Below, piece after piece: positions 17,520 through 26,439 of a DNA stretch of 64,000 nucleotides. Numbering within the stretch: the first letter of the stretch is position 1; each line of letters starts with the position of its first letter. Source of the stretch: Nocardiopsis sp. CNR-923 (lineage in GTDB: Bacteria; Actinomycetota; Actinomycetes; Streptosporangiales; Streptosporangiaceae); NCBI RefSeq assembly GCF_001942255.1, contig NZ_MKKC01000060.1, positions 1 through 64,000 of the forward strand. The letters run 5' to 3'. The notes under the pieces are model-generated. The model was not told the DNA's origin and searched no databases. It was given only the letters and a program-made list of their open reading frames with translations. The position numbers were made by a program, and so were the translations under genes.

Positions 17520-18992
17520 TCAGGTGCGACCGACCATCGCTAGGTGGCCAAGTTGGGCGTGCATCAGCTTCAGCGCACGCGTCGGGGACTCGGCCGTGCC
17601 GAGAACCGGATACCACACGGAGCGACCGGCCCCCTCACCGATGACGGTGCCCCGAATCGGCCCGGCCTGGACACGCCGCAGCCCGATGCGTTCCACACGG
17701 GCGGGGCCGACCGCCACACCGACCGGAACCGCCAGACCCGCCCAACGCGGCTCGTAGGTCAGATCGCTCCGACCCCGAAAACGCCGAACCTGGAGCCCCT
17801 CCAACAGACCCTCGGCGGCCAGCGCCTCGACCGCCTCGGGAAGGGCGTCGAACGGCACGTCATCCTCGTCCTCGAAGCCGATCGCCATCGACACCTGCTC
17901 TCCCACCCGTTCGCCCCCGGTGGTCTCCACGCGCAACGTTCCGCCGAACGGGTGGCCGACGCCGTGCGGCCCGGTGAAGTGCACGAGCGAGCGCCGGGGC
18001 GACCGGTCGCGCACGAACGCGGTCAGCCGCTCCCGATCCCACACGGCGAGGGTCGGTTCGTGGGGACCCCATCCCGTTGGAGCCGGTCCGGCGAGGCGTT
18101 CGGTCAGGATCTCGACCGCTCGGCCGAGGCGGGATTCGGCTTCGCTCGGGTGCAGCACCGCTAGATCCAGGATGAGCTGCGTGTCCATCGGGTCAGGGTC
18201 AAGGAACCCGGGGTGGGCGTCGGGGCGGTCGGCGTCCTCCTCTCCGGGCTTGTGACCCCTCGGCCCGTGTCGCGCCTCGTCCAGCGCGCCCTTCGGGTCG
18301 CTCAGATCCGCCCGTTCCGGAACGAATCCGTACTCGTCGTCCCAGCGCAGGGCCAGACCGGTGAGGCCGTCGAAGTGCGTGCCGTCCTCGCCGCGGACCA
18401 CCCAGCGGCCGAGCGGTCCGGCGAGGAAGGTCCGCAGCGCGTAGGTCAGCCGGGAGGTCGGCGGGGTGAGAACCTGGACCACGTGCTCCCCGCCGTGCAC
18501 CCCCACCGCGTCGTTGAGCCACGACGAGAACCCGACCACCTCGCGATCCTGGGCGACGACCACCGCGTGCCGCGCGGTGTGTTCGACGGTCGGGTGCGCG
18601 GTCTCCTCCCACAGATCGGCGTCGCCGCTCGATCCGTCCGGGGACGACGTCCACACGAGCCCGCCGAGGCGCAACGCGAGGGCGTCGGCGATCCGGTGCG
18701 CGGTCTCGCGGCCCGTCGCGTCGGGACGCGCGCGCAGCTCCACCCACCAGCACGGGTCGGGGAGACCCACCGTCGCCTCGTCTTCGAGCAGTCGTCGGAC
18801 CTCATCACGTGTTTCGACGCGCTGTCCTGGTTCGATCGTCACCAGGAGGCGTTCGTCCGTATCGCGGACCTGGAGGACTCCGGTGTCGCCGTGGCGGCCG
18901 ACGAGAAGATCGGGATCGAGGTCGGTCAGGGCGCGGGTGAGCGCGGGAGCGTCGGGCTCCTTGGCCACCAACGCGACGACGTCGTAGCTCAA
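17520..18992 (-). CDS. DUF6177 family protein (type VII secretion associated)
   Basis: 490 residues. The N-terminal signature S-Y-D-V-V-A-L-V-A-x-E-P-D-A-x-A-L-T-R-A-L and the ordered alpha/beta body match DUF6177, a family found in actinobacterial type VII secretion loci; the function is unknown. TTG 18992 is preferred because GGAG lies five bases before it and the family begins there; the frame stays open upstream to 19064. No membrane segment is present. It is convergent with the toxin operon, which together suggests a small T7SS-linked accessory island without the secretion core itself. Confidence 0.65.
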   Translation of the reverse strand: MSYDVVALVAKEPDAPALTRALTDLDPDLLVGRHGDTGVLQVRDTDERLLVTIEPGQRVETRDEVRRLLEDEATVGLPDPCWWVELRARPDATGRETAHRIADALALRLGGLVWTSSPDGSSGDADLWEETAHPTVEHTARHAVVVAQDREVVGFSSWLNDAVGVHGGEHVVQVLTPPTSRLTYALRTFLAGPLGRWVVRGEDGTHFDGLTGLALRWDDEYGFVPERADLSDPKGALDEARHGPRGHKPGEEDADRPDAHPGFLDPDPMDTQLILDLAVLHPSEAESRLGRAVEILTERLAGPAPTGWGPHEPTLAVWDRERLTAFVRDRSPRRSLVHFTGPHGVGHPFGGTLRVETTGGERVGEQVSMAIGFEDEDDVPFDALPEAVEALAAEGLLEGLQVRRFRGRSDLTYEPRWAGLAVPVGVAVGPARVERIGLRRVQAGPIRGTVIGEGAGRSVWYPVLGTAESPTRALKLMHAQLGHLAMVGRT

Positions 18993-19160
18993 CGGTTCTC
19001 CGTCTGGTTGGGGGGTACGAGGCGACGCGGAACGCTGGATTCGTCGCCTCTGGTGGGTGAGCATAGCCAGGTCGTGATTCCGCAGAGGCCGCGCCCATGA
19101 GCTGACGGCACGGCGAGCCCGGGGCCGGTTCCGCTTTCGGCCCCGGGTGGTCGGGCCCGA

Positions 19161-19516
19161 TCAGGAGCGCGCTTCGGGGGAGAGGAGCCGGGCGATAGCG
19201 GAGGCCGTCTGGAGGGCGGTCGTGCCGGGCACGATCTCGTCGTCGCCGCGCAGACACCATTCGGCGCCGCGGTCCTCGCGCAGGTTGAGTTCGACGGTGA
19301 AGCTGGTGTCGGGGTGCCCCACGTCCAGGTGGCCGGGGTCGGAGTCGCAGGTGCGCGCCTCCAGACCGGCGGCGGTCAGGAGAGCGGCCACGGTCTCGAC
19401 GTGGCGGTCGAACTGGTCATCGGAGAGCAGTTCGGGGTTTCGGTGTCGATGGACGTGTCGACGCCGTCCGCCGCCTTCGGGAGAATGGGGGTCGGGAGTG
19501 CGCGGACTTGCGTCAT
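19161..19516 (-). CDS. Small hypothetical protein, frameshifted
   Basis: About 118 residues when repaired. From ATG 19516 (GAGGGG upstream) the reading is M-T-Q-V-R-A-L-P-T-P-I, and near 19434 the frame shifts (GGGG on the plus strand should have one more G). It then continues E-L-L-S-D-D-Q-F-D-R-H-V-E-T-V-A-A-L-L-T-A-A-G-L and ends at 19161. Only the second half is open as a single frame in the sequence as given. The product is acidic and soluble, and not recognised. It lies upstream of the DUF6177 gene on the same strand, 168 bases away. Confidence 0.5.
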
Positions 19517-19539
19517 AGGGGTCCCCTCTTCCTGTGAGG

Positions 19540-19594
19540 CACTGCCCGGAGCGCCAGAGAGGCCCTAAATCTCAGCTGACCGCTCCGGGCAGTG
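19540..19594. repeat. 14-bp perfect inverted repeat with 27-nt spacer
   Basis: CACTGCCCGGAGCG (19540-19553) and CGCTCCGGGCAGTG (19581-19594) are exact inverse complements. The element begins 24 bases before the ATG of the minus-strand gene and lies in the region divergent from the XRE gene. It could be a leader hairpin, an operator for a dimeric regulator, or a recombination remnant. Confidence 0.45.
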
Positions 19595-19641
19595 GTCTTC
19601 GGGAGCGAGCACGAGGCACCGTCGCACCTCGGTTGCCCTGG

Positions 19642-19656
19642 GTGAGATCTGCTCAC
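19642..19656. promoter_or_regulatory. Small inverted repeat upstream of the XRE-DUF5753 gene
   Basis: GTGAG-ATCTG-CTCAC at 19642-19656 lies 70 bases before the start of the XRE regulator. It could be an autoregulatory operator; there is no direct evidence. Confidence 0.25.
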
Positions 19657-19725
19657 TTGCTGCAATGCTGACTGATGCCCAAGATGGTGTCAAGCAATCT
19701 CCCAAATTTGGCATGAGGAGTCTGG

Positions 19726-20580
19726 ATGCCACGCAAGCGCAAGGCCACTCTGCGGGCCCAGTGGCTCGGCAAGCTCCTGAAGGAACTCCGCCAGGAGAAC
19801 GAGATGACGCTCAAGGAGGTCGGCGAGCACATACGACGTGATTTCAGCACGCTGAGCCGCATCGAGGCGGGGATTCAGCCGATCCCGCAGTCCGAACTGG
19901 TTGCGCTGATGGACCTGTACGGGCTGGAGGGGCAGCACCAACGTGACGCGTTGTTGCAACTCGGAGCTGAGCAGACCAAGACCGGCTGGTGGGACAAGTA
20001 CGCGCGCGAGTCCACGGACTGGTTCATCGACTACGTGTGGCTGGAGAGCCGTGCACGTAGCATCCATGCCTTCGACAGCATCGCTCTCAACGGTCTGCTT
20101 CAGACCCCTGAGTACGCAGAGGCATTGATCCGCGCGGTCAACCCCACTGGTTCGGCGACGAGGATCGAACGAGGTGTAGAGCTACGGATGACCCGGCAGG
20201 GCATCTTGGAGGGCGACGACTCGACAGAGTTGCACATCGTCATGGACGAAGCGGTGCTTCGGCGTAGCGTCGGGGACAGGTCCGTGATGCGGGCTCAGCT
20301 GCGGCATCTGATGGAGCGGGCCGAGGAGCCGAATATTACGGTGCGGGTCATCCCCTTGGCGCACGGCATCCTCGCCAGTCTCAACGGAGGGTTCCGTCTC
20401 ATCAGAATGGATGACCCGTTTCCCGTCATCGGTTACCTGGAGTGCCCGGCAGGAGGGCTCTACCTCGAATCCGCAGAGGCGGAGCAATTGGAAGCCCGAT
20501 ACGATCGGCTGCGCGCGGCGAGTTTGCCCCCTCATGAGTCTGCTGACCTTGTTGCGTCGATTGAAAGGGAGCTTCGATGA
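19726..20580 (+). CDS. XRE family regulator with DUF5753 domain
   Basis: 284 residues. Residues 12-75 are an XRE helix-turn-helix (L-G-K-L-L-K-E-L-R, then M-T-L-K-E-V-G-E-H-I, S-T-L-S-R-I-E-A-G). Residues 95-275 are DUF5753, with W-F-I-D-Y-V-W-L-E, L-N-G-L-L-Q-T-P-E-Y-A, L-H-I-V-M-D-E-A-V-L-R and N-I-T-V-R-V-I-P-L. These WhiJ-like proteins control development or antibiotic production together with a DUF397 partner. Its stop overlaps the start of the DUF397 gene (ATGA). ATG 19726 follows GAGGAG. Confidence 0.9.
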   Translation: MPRKRKATLRAQWLGKLLKELRQENEMTLKEVGEHIRRDFSTLSRIEAGIQPIPQSELVALMDLYGLEGQHQRDALLQLGAEQTKTGWWDKYARESTDWFIDYVWLESRARSIHAFDSIALNGLLQTPEYAEALIRAVNPTGSATRIERGVELRMTRQGILEGDDSTELHIVMDEAVLRRSVGDRSVMRAQLRHLMERAEEPNITVRVIPLAHGILASLNGGFRLIRMDDPFPVIGYLECPAGGLYLESAEAEQLEARYDRLRAASLPPHESADLVASIERELR

Positions 20581-20840
20581 AGCACGAGGAGTCCGCCGTT
20601 GGTGACTGGCGGATCAGTAGCTACAGCGCAGATACGGGCGCGAGCTGTGTGGAGGTCGGTTGGCAAATCAGCAGCCACAGCCCGGATGGAGGTCGGAGCT
20701 GCGTCGAGGTCGGCTGGCACGAACGTGCTGCCGCCGTCCGCGACTCCACCCAGCGCGAACTCGGCTACCTCCCCTTCGTCACCGACGCGTGGGTCCGCCT
20801 GACCTCCGCGCTCAAGGCCGCAGGACCGCAAGCCGGGTGA
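20577..20840 (+). CDS. DUF397 protein with a duplicated N-terminal motif
   Basis: 87 residues. DUF397 normally has one W-x-x-S-S-Y-S-x-x-x-G-x-x-C-V-E-V segment followed by V-x-V-R-D-S. Here the first segment occurs twice in tandem (about residues 10-28 and 29-47) before A-A-A-V-R-D-S-T. The C-terminal half diverges from the usual F-T-P-x-x-W ending (it reads V-T-D-A-W-V-R-L). DUF397 proteins act with their XRE-DUF5753 partner, here coupled by an ATGA overlap. The duplication probably arose by slippage or unequal recombination. Confidence 0.8.
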   Translation: MKHEESAVGDWRISSYSADTGASCVEVGWQISSHSPDGGRSCVEVGWHERAAAVRDSTQRELGYLPFVTDAWVRLTSALKAAGPQAG

Positions 20841-20915
20841 TCCCTGGCCTCCCAGCCCGCCCGCGCCCGGCGCGGACACGCCTCTTTGTCGTACTCGCAC
20901 GGCACAATGCGGAAC

Positions 20916-21278
20916 ATGAACGACAGGCACCACAACATCGATTACGTCGAACTGACCGTCACCGACCTCGACCAGGCCAAACGCTTCTACACCGAGGCCT
21001 TCGGCTGGAGCTTCAACGACTACGGACCCGAGTACTCGGGCATCCAGAGCCCCGCGGGCGGGGACGCCCCCGAGATCGGCGGTCTCGCCCTGGGCGAACG
21101 GCCCAGCAGGGGCGGGCCGTTCGTCCTGCTCTACTCCGAGGACCTGGACGCCTCCGCCGAGGCCGTGCGCAAGGCGGGCGGCGAGGTCGTCAACGGCCCC
21201 TACGGCTTCCCCGGCGGGCGGCGATTCCACTTCACCGACCCCAGCGGAAACGAACTGGGGGTCTGGGCGCAGGAGTGA
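20916..21278 (+). CDS. VOC (glyoxalase/bleomycin resistance fold) protein
   Basis: 120 residues, a single vicinal-oxygen-chelate domain of two beta-alpha-beta-beta-beta modules. Typical pieces are Y-V-E-L-T-V-T-D-L-D-Q-A-K-R-F-Y near the start and F-P-G-G-R-R-F-H-F-T-D-P-S-G-N-E-L-G-V-W at the end. The substrate is unknown. ATG 20916 is used; ATG 20907 is equally possible and both have poor ribosome binding sites. A strong bidirectional terminator separates it from the convergent siderophore operon. Confidence 0.8.
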   Translation: MNDRHHNIDYVELTVTDLDQAKRFYTEAFGWSFNDYGPEYSGIQSPAGGDAPEIGGLALGERPSRGGPFVLLYSEDLDASAEAVRKAGGEVVNGPYGFPGGRRFHFTDPSGNELGVWAQE

Positions 21279-21281
21279 CCC

Positions 21282-21316
21282 CGGTGTCCCCGCCGCCCCG
21301 GGCGGCGGGGACACCG
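21282..21316. terminator. Bidirectional terminator
   Basis: CGGTGTCCCCGCCGC (21282-21296) and GCGGCGGGGACACCG (21302-21316) form a perfect 15-bp stem with a 5-nt loop. It lies between the stop codons of the convergent VOC gene and the last gene of the siderophore operon. Confidence 0.75.
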
Positions 21317-21323
21317 CCCGAGG

Positions 21324-22750
21324 TCAGCCGCGCTCGAAGTGGCGGCGGCGCTCGAAGTCGGTGACCGACGCCGAGAACGCGGCCAGCTCGGCGCGGGCGG
21401 CGGCGGCCTGGTGCCGCACCACGTCCGGGCCGAAGCACGCGCGGGCTATCTCACTGCCCTCCCACGCCAGGACGGCCTCCTCCAGCGAGGTCGCAGTCGG
21501 GGCCCGTCCTGGGCGAACGCGTTGCCCACCGTGGGCTCCGGCAGGGGGAGCGCCTGCTCGATCCCGTACAGCCCCGCCGCGACGATCGCCGCCACCGCCA
21601 GGTAGGGGTTGGCGTCCCCGCCGGGCACCCGGAACTCGATCCGCGCCGACTCCCCGGAGCCCACCACGCGGACCGGGCACGTCCGGTTGTCCAGCCCCCA
21701 CGCGATGCTGCTCGGCGCGAACGCGTCCGGCGCCAGCCGCTTGAACGAGTTCATGTTCGGCGCGTACATCAGCGCGAAGTCGCGCATGCACGCCAGCTGC
21801 CCGGCCACGAAGTGCTCCATGTGCTTCGACATGCCGTACCGGCCGGTCCCGTCGTCGGCGAAGACCGGCGTCCCGTCCGCGTCGCGCAGCGACAGGTGCA
21901 CGTGGCAGGAGTTGCCCTCACCGCCGTCGTACTTGGCCATGAACGTCAGCGCCACACCGGCCTGCGCGGCCAGCTGCCGGGCGCCCGCCTTGTACACGAC
22001 GTGGTTGTCGCAGGTGCGCAGCGCGTCGTCGTAGCGGAACACGATCTCGTACTGCCCCGGGTGGCACTCACCGCGCGCCGACTCCACGGTCATCCCCGTG
22101 CGCTCCATCGCCGTGCGGATCCGGCGCATCAGCGGGTCGATCTCGGTGACCTCGGGGACGGCGTAGTCGGAGTTGAACCGCGTCGCCGGGGTCAGGCCCC
22201 GGTAGTCGGCCTCGAACGCGCTCTGGTAGTCGTCCCGGAACACCAGGAACTCCAGTTCGGTCCCGGCCAGCGCCCGCCACCCGCGCTCGGCGAGCCGCGC
22301 GAGCTGGGTCTGGAGCACCCGGCGGGGCGCGACGGCCACCGGCGCGCCGTCGGCGCCGCGGGCGTCGCCCAGGACGAGCGCCGTCCCCGGGTCCCACGGA
22401 AGGTACCGCAGGGTGGACAGGTCCGGCATGATGTCGAAGTCGCCCAGGCCGCCGCCCCACGGGTCCGTCGCGTACCCCGGGCGCGCCTCCATCTCCACGT
22501 CCGTGGCCAGCAGGTACAGGCACGCGCCGAACCCGTCCCGGACGATCCGGTCGGTGAAGTCGCGCGGGTTGACCCGGCTGCCCTGCACCCGGCCCTGGAG
22601 GTCGGGCAGGGCGACCAGCACGTCGGTGATCGCACCCGAGGCCACGTCCGCGCGCAGCTTCTCCAACGGGACGGGGAAGGGCGGCGGCGGGGGAGACGGC
22701 GGCAGCGTCTCGGTCAGCGGCGGCAGGTCGGCGCCGAACCCGGTGGTCAC
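21324..22750 (-). CDS. Glutamine-synthetase-family ligase of the siderophore operon (frameshifted near the end)
   Basis: About 475 residues when repaired. The protein has the GS fold: an N-terminal beta-grasp and catalytic body with G-T-E-L-E-F-L-V-F, G-Q-Y-E-I-V-F-R-Y, the histidine strand G-N-S-C-H-V-H-L-S-L, and R-I-E-F-R-V-P-G-G-D-A-N-P-Y-L. It resembles GlnA-like/PuuA gamma-glutamyl ligases more than housekeeping GlnA. Such enzymes use ATP to couple a carboxylate to an amine. Its GTG start overlaps the stop of the NIS synthetase (GTGA), so it belongs to the biosynthetic operon; a role in amide formation or diamine handling is inferred. The frame changes near 21499 (one C lost from a C run on the coding strand). 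Confidence 0.8.
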
Positions 22751-24588
22751 TGCTCCCCCTCCGACGAAGGACCGCGGTGCAGCGGGTTGGGGATCGGCGG
22801 CGCGTCGAGGTGGAACTCGGCGTCGCGCTCGGCCCGCTCGTGGTACCCGCCGCCCAGCAGTCGCTCCCGGTTCAGGCACACCCGCTCGAACTCGGGCTGG
22901 AGCAGGTCGAAGGCGGCGAACCGCTCGGCCAGCTCGGGGAACTCCTCCTGGTAGCGCAGGATCTCGGCGCGCACCAGCTCCCAGAACCGGTCCTCGGCCA
23001 CGCCCAGTTGCTCCTCGACCAACGGCGCCAGGTACCGGAAATGCCCGATGAACAGCGACTTGGCGATCGAGGACGTCAGCTCCCGGGCGTCGAAGCGCAT
23101 GAGCACGCCCAGCGCCGCCCCGGGCAGGTCCGCGTACTCCGGCAGGTCGGTGTCCAGCAGCTTCATGTCGTCCACGAAGTCCTTGACTGCGAGCCGGGTC
23201 GGGCGGTCGCGGTCGTCGTAGACCACGATCGCGTTCTCCCCGTGCGGGTTGAACGCCAGTCCGTAGCGGTAGAGCAGGTGCAGGACGGGCGGCAGGATCG
23301 CGCCGAACAGCGTGGTCAGCCACTCCTCGGCGGACAGCCCCGAGCGCTCGACCAGCTCGGCGGTCAGCGCGCGCCCGCGCCCGTCAACGCGCAACAGGGC
23401 CGCGAGCGTGCGGGCGGTCTCGCCCTGACGCAGGTGTTCGGTGACCGGCTCGCGCCACAGCGCCCCCAGGAGCTGGCGGTGCCGGTAGGGCGCGTCGGGG
23501 ATGTCCTCCAGCACGCGGTGGCGGACGGCGACGGCGGCCACCTCACCGGGCAGGATGACCTCGCACCGCTCGGACAGGAAGGCGTCCTTGTCGCGGAGCT
23601 GGTGCACCCACGCGGTGCTGGCGGGCGCGGCCCGGCACAGCTCGGTGGGGATGCCCCGGTAGACCATCGTGTTGAGGATGGCCAGCGACAGCTTCACGTT
23701 GAGCCGGTCGGGACGGGTGAGGTTGGTGAAGGTCCGGATCGACTGCTGGGGCAGGTAGTCGTCGGAGGCGGTGCCCAGCGAGACGATCAGCCCGGCGGCC
23801 ACCTCGGCGGCGAACAGCGGCACGACGACCTCGTCCCACTGCCAGGGGTGGACGGGCATCCACACGTACTCGTCCACGCGCTCGCCCGTCTGGTCCTCCA
23901 GGCGCGCGGTGAACCGCTCCAGGACCTCGGGGTCCAGCTCCTGGGCGCGCAGCTCGGGCTGGGACAGCCCGGGCACGCCGTGGTGCTCGGCCAGCGAGCG
24001 GTGGACGGCGATCCACGGCAGGCGCTGGGCCCGGCGCTCCTCCGGCGGGTACAGCGCCCGGTCGCCCGCCGAGAACCCCACCCGGCCCTTGTTGGCGAAG
24101 ATCCACGGGTGCCCGTCCTGGTGCCCCTCCAGGTGGGCGTGGTCCAGGTCGGCCAGGTCGGCGGCGGTCGCCTCGTCCTCGGCCAGTCGGGTGTCGCAGG
24201 AGAGCGTGGACATCAGCTCGCCGACCGTGAACGCCTCCACCGCCGGGTCGACGACCCCGGCCGCGCCCAGGTCGCGCAGCAGACCGAAGGGCGTGGCCGG
24301 TGCGCCGCCGCCGGGGACGCGGCGCTCGACGCTGCCGGGCTCGACCCGCCAGGCGTCCATGCTGGTCCGGCGGCCGGTGAACGTGTAGGCGGCGCCCGCA
24401 CCGGTCTCGGCCCGCCACCGGCCCTCCCCCTCGGGGGTGGGCCGCAGCGCGTACTCGAAGCACAGCTCCGCGACCATCTTGGCGGTCAGGTGCTCGCAGG
24501 CGCGGTCCCACCGCTCCTGGGAGAGCTCGGTGGGCACGGGCAGCGGATCGGGCGGGGTGACGGGGGGCCGGGCGGCGTGCGTGTTCAT
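22747..24588 (-). CDS. IucA/IucC family NIS siderophore synthetase (second copy)
   Basis: 613 residues, full length. NRPS-independent siderophore synthetases adenylate a carboxylate such as citrate or succinyl-hydroxamate and condense it with an amine or alcohol. Conserved elements are G-H-P-W-I-F-A-N-K-G-R-V-G near 160, H-P-W-Q-W near 250, the Q-Q-S-I-R-T-F region near 282, and the C-terminal FhuF-like part with H-G-E-N-A and V-K-D-F. The subtype (A, B or C) cannot be decided by eye. It follows the first NIS gene after 27 bases and couples by GTGA to the GS-family gene. Confidence 0.9.
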   Translation of the reverse strand: MNTHAARPPVTPPDPLPVPTELSQERWDRACEHLTAKMVAELCFEYALRPTPEGEGRWRAETGAGAAYTFTGRRTSMDAWRVEPGSVERRVPGGGAPATPFGLLRDLGAAGVVDPAVEAFTVGELMSTLSCDTRLAEDEATAADLADLDHAHLEGHQDGHPWIFANKGRVGFSAGDRALYPPEERRAQRLPWIAVHRSLAEHHGVPGLSQPELRAQELDPEVLERFTARLEDQTGERVDEYVWMPVHPWQWDEVVVPLFAAEVAAGLIVSLGTASDDYLPQQSIRTFTNLTRPDRLNVKLSLAILNTMVYRGIPTELCRAAPASTAWVHQLRDKDAFLSERCEVILPGEVAAVAVRHRVLEDIPDAPYRHRQLLGALWREPVTEHLRQGETARTLAALLRVDGRGRALTAELVERSGLSAEEWLTTLFGAILPPVLHLLYRYGLAFNPHGENAIVVYDDRDRPTRLAVKDFVDDMKLLDTDLPEYADLPGAALGVLMRFDARELTSSIAKSLFIGHFRYLAPLVEEQLGVAEDRFWELVRAEILRYQEEFPELAERFAAFDLLQPEFERVCLNRERLLGGGYHERAERDAEFHLDAPPIPNPLHRGPSSEGEQ

Positions 24589-24615
24589 GGTGTTCTCGCT
24601 TACGGGGAGAGTGGT

Positions 24616-26439
24616 TCAGGGCTGGGCGAGCGGGTTGTCCACCATGCCGTGCATGACGTCGAACTCGGCGTCGCGCTCGGCGCGGTCGTGGAAACCTCCG
24701 CCCATGAGCTGCTCGCGGTTGAGCGCGACCCGCCCCACCTCGGGGGCCAGCAGGTCGAACCACGCGAAGCGCTCGGCCAGCTCGGGGAAGCGCTCGTGGT
24801 AGGCGACGACCTGCTCGCGGGCCAGCGCCCACAGCCGCTCCTCGGAGACGCCGAGCTGGCGCTGGACGATGTCGGCGAGGTAGCGCAGGTGTCCGGCGCA
24901 GATCGCTGACAGCACCGAGTGGGCCAGCTCGCCGGGCTCCCAGCGGTGCAGCATCGCGCGCACGTGGTCGGGGATCTCGGCGTACTCGGGCAGGTCGAAG
25001 GGGAGCAGTTCGACGTCGGAGCCGAAGTCCTTCAGGGCGATGCGCACCGGCACGTCGGCCTCGTCGAAGATCAGCACGACGTTCTCCCCGTGCGGGGTGA
25101 ACGACGCGCCGTACCGGTACAGGTAGTGCAGCACGGGCGGGAACAGCGCCCCGACGAAGCGCCGCAGCCACTCCTCGGCGTCCAGCCCCGAGCGCTCCAC
25201 CAGTTCGGCGACCACCGCCCGCCCGTCGGTGCCCTCCAGCAGCAGGCACGCCATGGTGCGGGCGCGCTCGTCCGCCGCCAGGCTGTTGTGCACCGGCTCG
25301 CGCCAGATCGCGCCCAACAGCTCGTTGAACCGGTAGGGCGCCCGGGGGAGGCGGTCGAAGACCGGGTGCGGGACGGTCGCGGAGGCGACCTCGCCCAGCA
25401 TGACCACCCCGCACTCCTCTCGCAGGAAGTCGTCCCGCGCGACCAGCGACTGGAGCCAGGCACTGGTGTGCGGCGCACACGCGGTCTGGGTGCCCGACAA
25501 CCCCCGCCACACCAGGGTGTTACGGATCATCAGCGGCACCTTGACGTTGCGCCGGTGCGGCCGGTCCAGGTTCATCAGGGTGCGGATGGACTGGAAGGGG
25601 CGGTAGCGGTCGCGGCTGCGGCCGAGCACGACCACCCGGCCCTGGGCGATCTCGGCGGCGAACAGCGGCGCCACGATCTCGTCCCACTGGAACGGGTGGA
25701 CCGGCAGCCACAGGTAGGCGTCCGGGTCGCCGCCGCGGGCGCGCACGGTCCCGGCGAAGTCGGCGCGCTGGTCGGCGTCGAGTTCCTCCTCGACCAGGCG
25801 ACGCCGGTCGGTGCCGGGCATGGTCTGGAAGCGGCCCAGGTCGGGGTGGACGGCGATCCACACCAGCTGGAAGGCCCCGCGCGCCTCGGGCGTGTACCGG
25901 TCGACGTCGGAGGCCGAGAAGCCGAGCCTGCCCTTGTTGAGGAACATGCACGGGTGCCCGGTCTGGTACCCCTCCAGGTCCTCGTAGGCCAGGTCGGCCA
26001 GGGCGGCGGCGCCCGGGGTGGTGGCCAGCAGGCGGGCGTCGGCGGTGTGGGTGGCCAGCAGGTCGCGGACCACGTCGGCCAGGGAGTCGCCGGGCAGGCC
26101 CACGGTCTCCTGGGCGTCGGTGACGAACACCGTGGGGTCCCAGGCCGGGGCGGCGCCCTCCGGGGTGGTCCGGGTCAGGGAGTGGGGGTCGAGGTGCCAG
26201 GAGCCGAACCCGCCCCGGCGGGCGGTGAACCGGTACTCGACGCCGCCGTCGACCGTCAGCGACCACGCGGGGTCGCCGTCGCCGTCCCCCTCGGCGGGGA
26301 CGGGCACCACCATCTCCTCGTAGGCGGTCTCGGCGATGACCCGCGCGAGCAGGCGGCGGCCCGCCTCGCGCCAGTCGCGCGCGTCGGGGTGGTCGGCGGC
26401 CCCGGTCGCTTCGGGCGGCGCGGTGGTGTCAGTGGACAT
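24616..26439 (-). CDS. IucA/IucC family NIS siderophore synthetase (first copy)
   Basis: 607 residues, full length. It shares the NIS synthetase plan with the downstream gene: G-H-P-C-M-F-L-N-K-G-R-L-G near 155, H-P-F-Q-W-D-E near 245, Q-S-I-R-T-L-M-N, then H-G-E-N-V and L-K-D-F in the C-terminal domain. The two copies are clearly related yet diverged, so they probably carry out successive condensations on one scaffold, as IucA and IucC do. ATG 26439 has AGGAGGAGG upstream and overlaps the end of the MFS gene by 11 bases. Confidence 0.9.
   Translation of the reverse strand: MSTDTTAPPEATGAADHPDARDWREAGRRLLARVIAETAYEEMVVPVPAEGDGDGDPAWSLTVDGGVEYRFTARRGGFGSWHLDPHSLTRTTPEGAAPAWDPTVFVTDAQETVGLPGDSLADVVRDLLATHTADARLLATTPGAAALADLAYEDLEGYQTGHPCMFLNKGRLGFSASDVDRYTPEARGAFQLVWIAVHPDLGRFQTMPGTDRRRLVEEELDADQRADFAGTVRARGGDPDAYLWLPVHPFQWDEIVAPLFAAEIAQGRVVVLGRSRDRYRPFQSIRTLMNLDRPHRRNVKVPLMIRNTLVWRGLSGTQTACAPHTSAWLQSLVARDDFLREECGVVMLGEVASATVPHPVFDRLPRAPYRFNELLGAIWREPVHNSLAADERARTMACLLLEGTDGRAVVAELVERSGLDAEEWLRRFVGALFPPVLHYLYRYGASFTPHGENVVLIFDEADVPVRIALKDFGSDVELLPFDLPEYAEIPDHVRAMLHRWEPGELAHSVLSAICAGHLRYLADIVQRQLGVSEERLWALAREQVVAYHERFPELAERFAWFDLLAPEVGRVALNREQLMGGGFHDRAERDAEFDVMHGMVDNPLAQP

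Noticed and set aside
13593..19516. Complete type VII secretion system
   Set aside because: Only substrate-like, immunity-like and DUF6177-type genes are present; no EccB, EccC, EccD or mycosin gene is visible.
22777..24909. 710-codon open frame antisense to the NIS synthetases
   Set aside because: It exactly covers strongly conserved genes on the other strand and has shadow composition (Gly/Gln/Val/Arg-rich, no domain).
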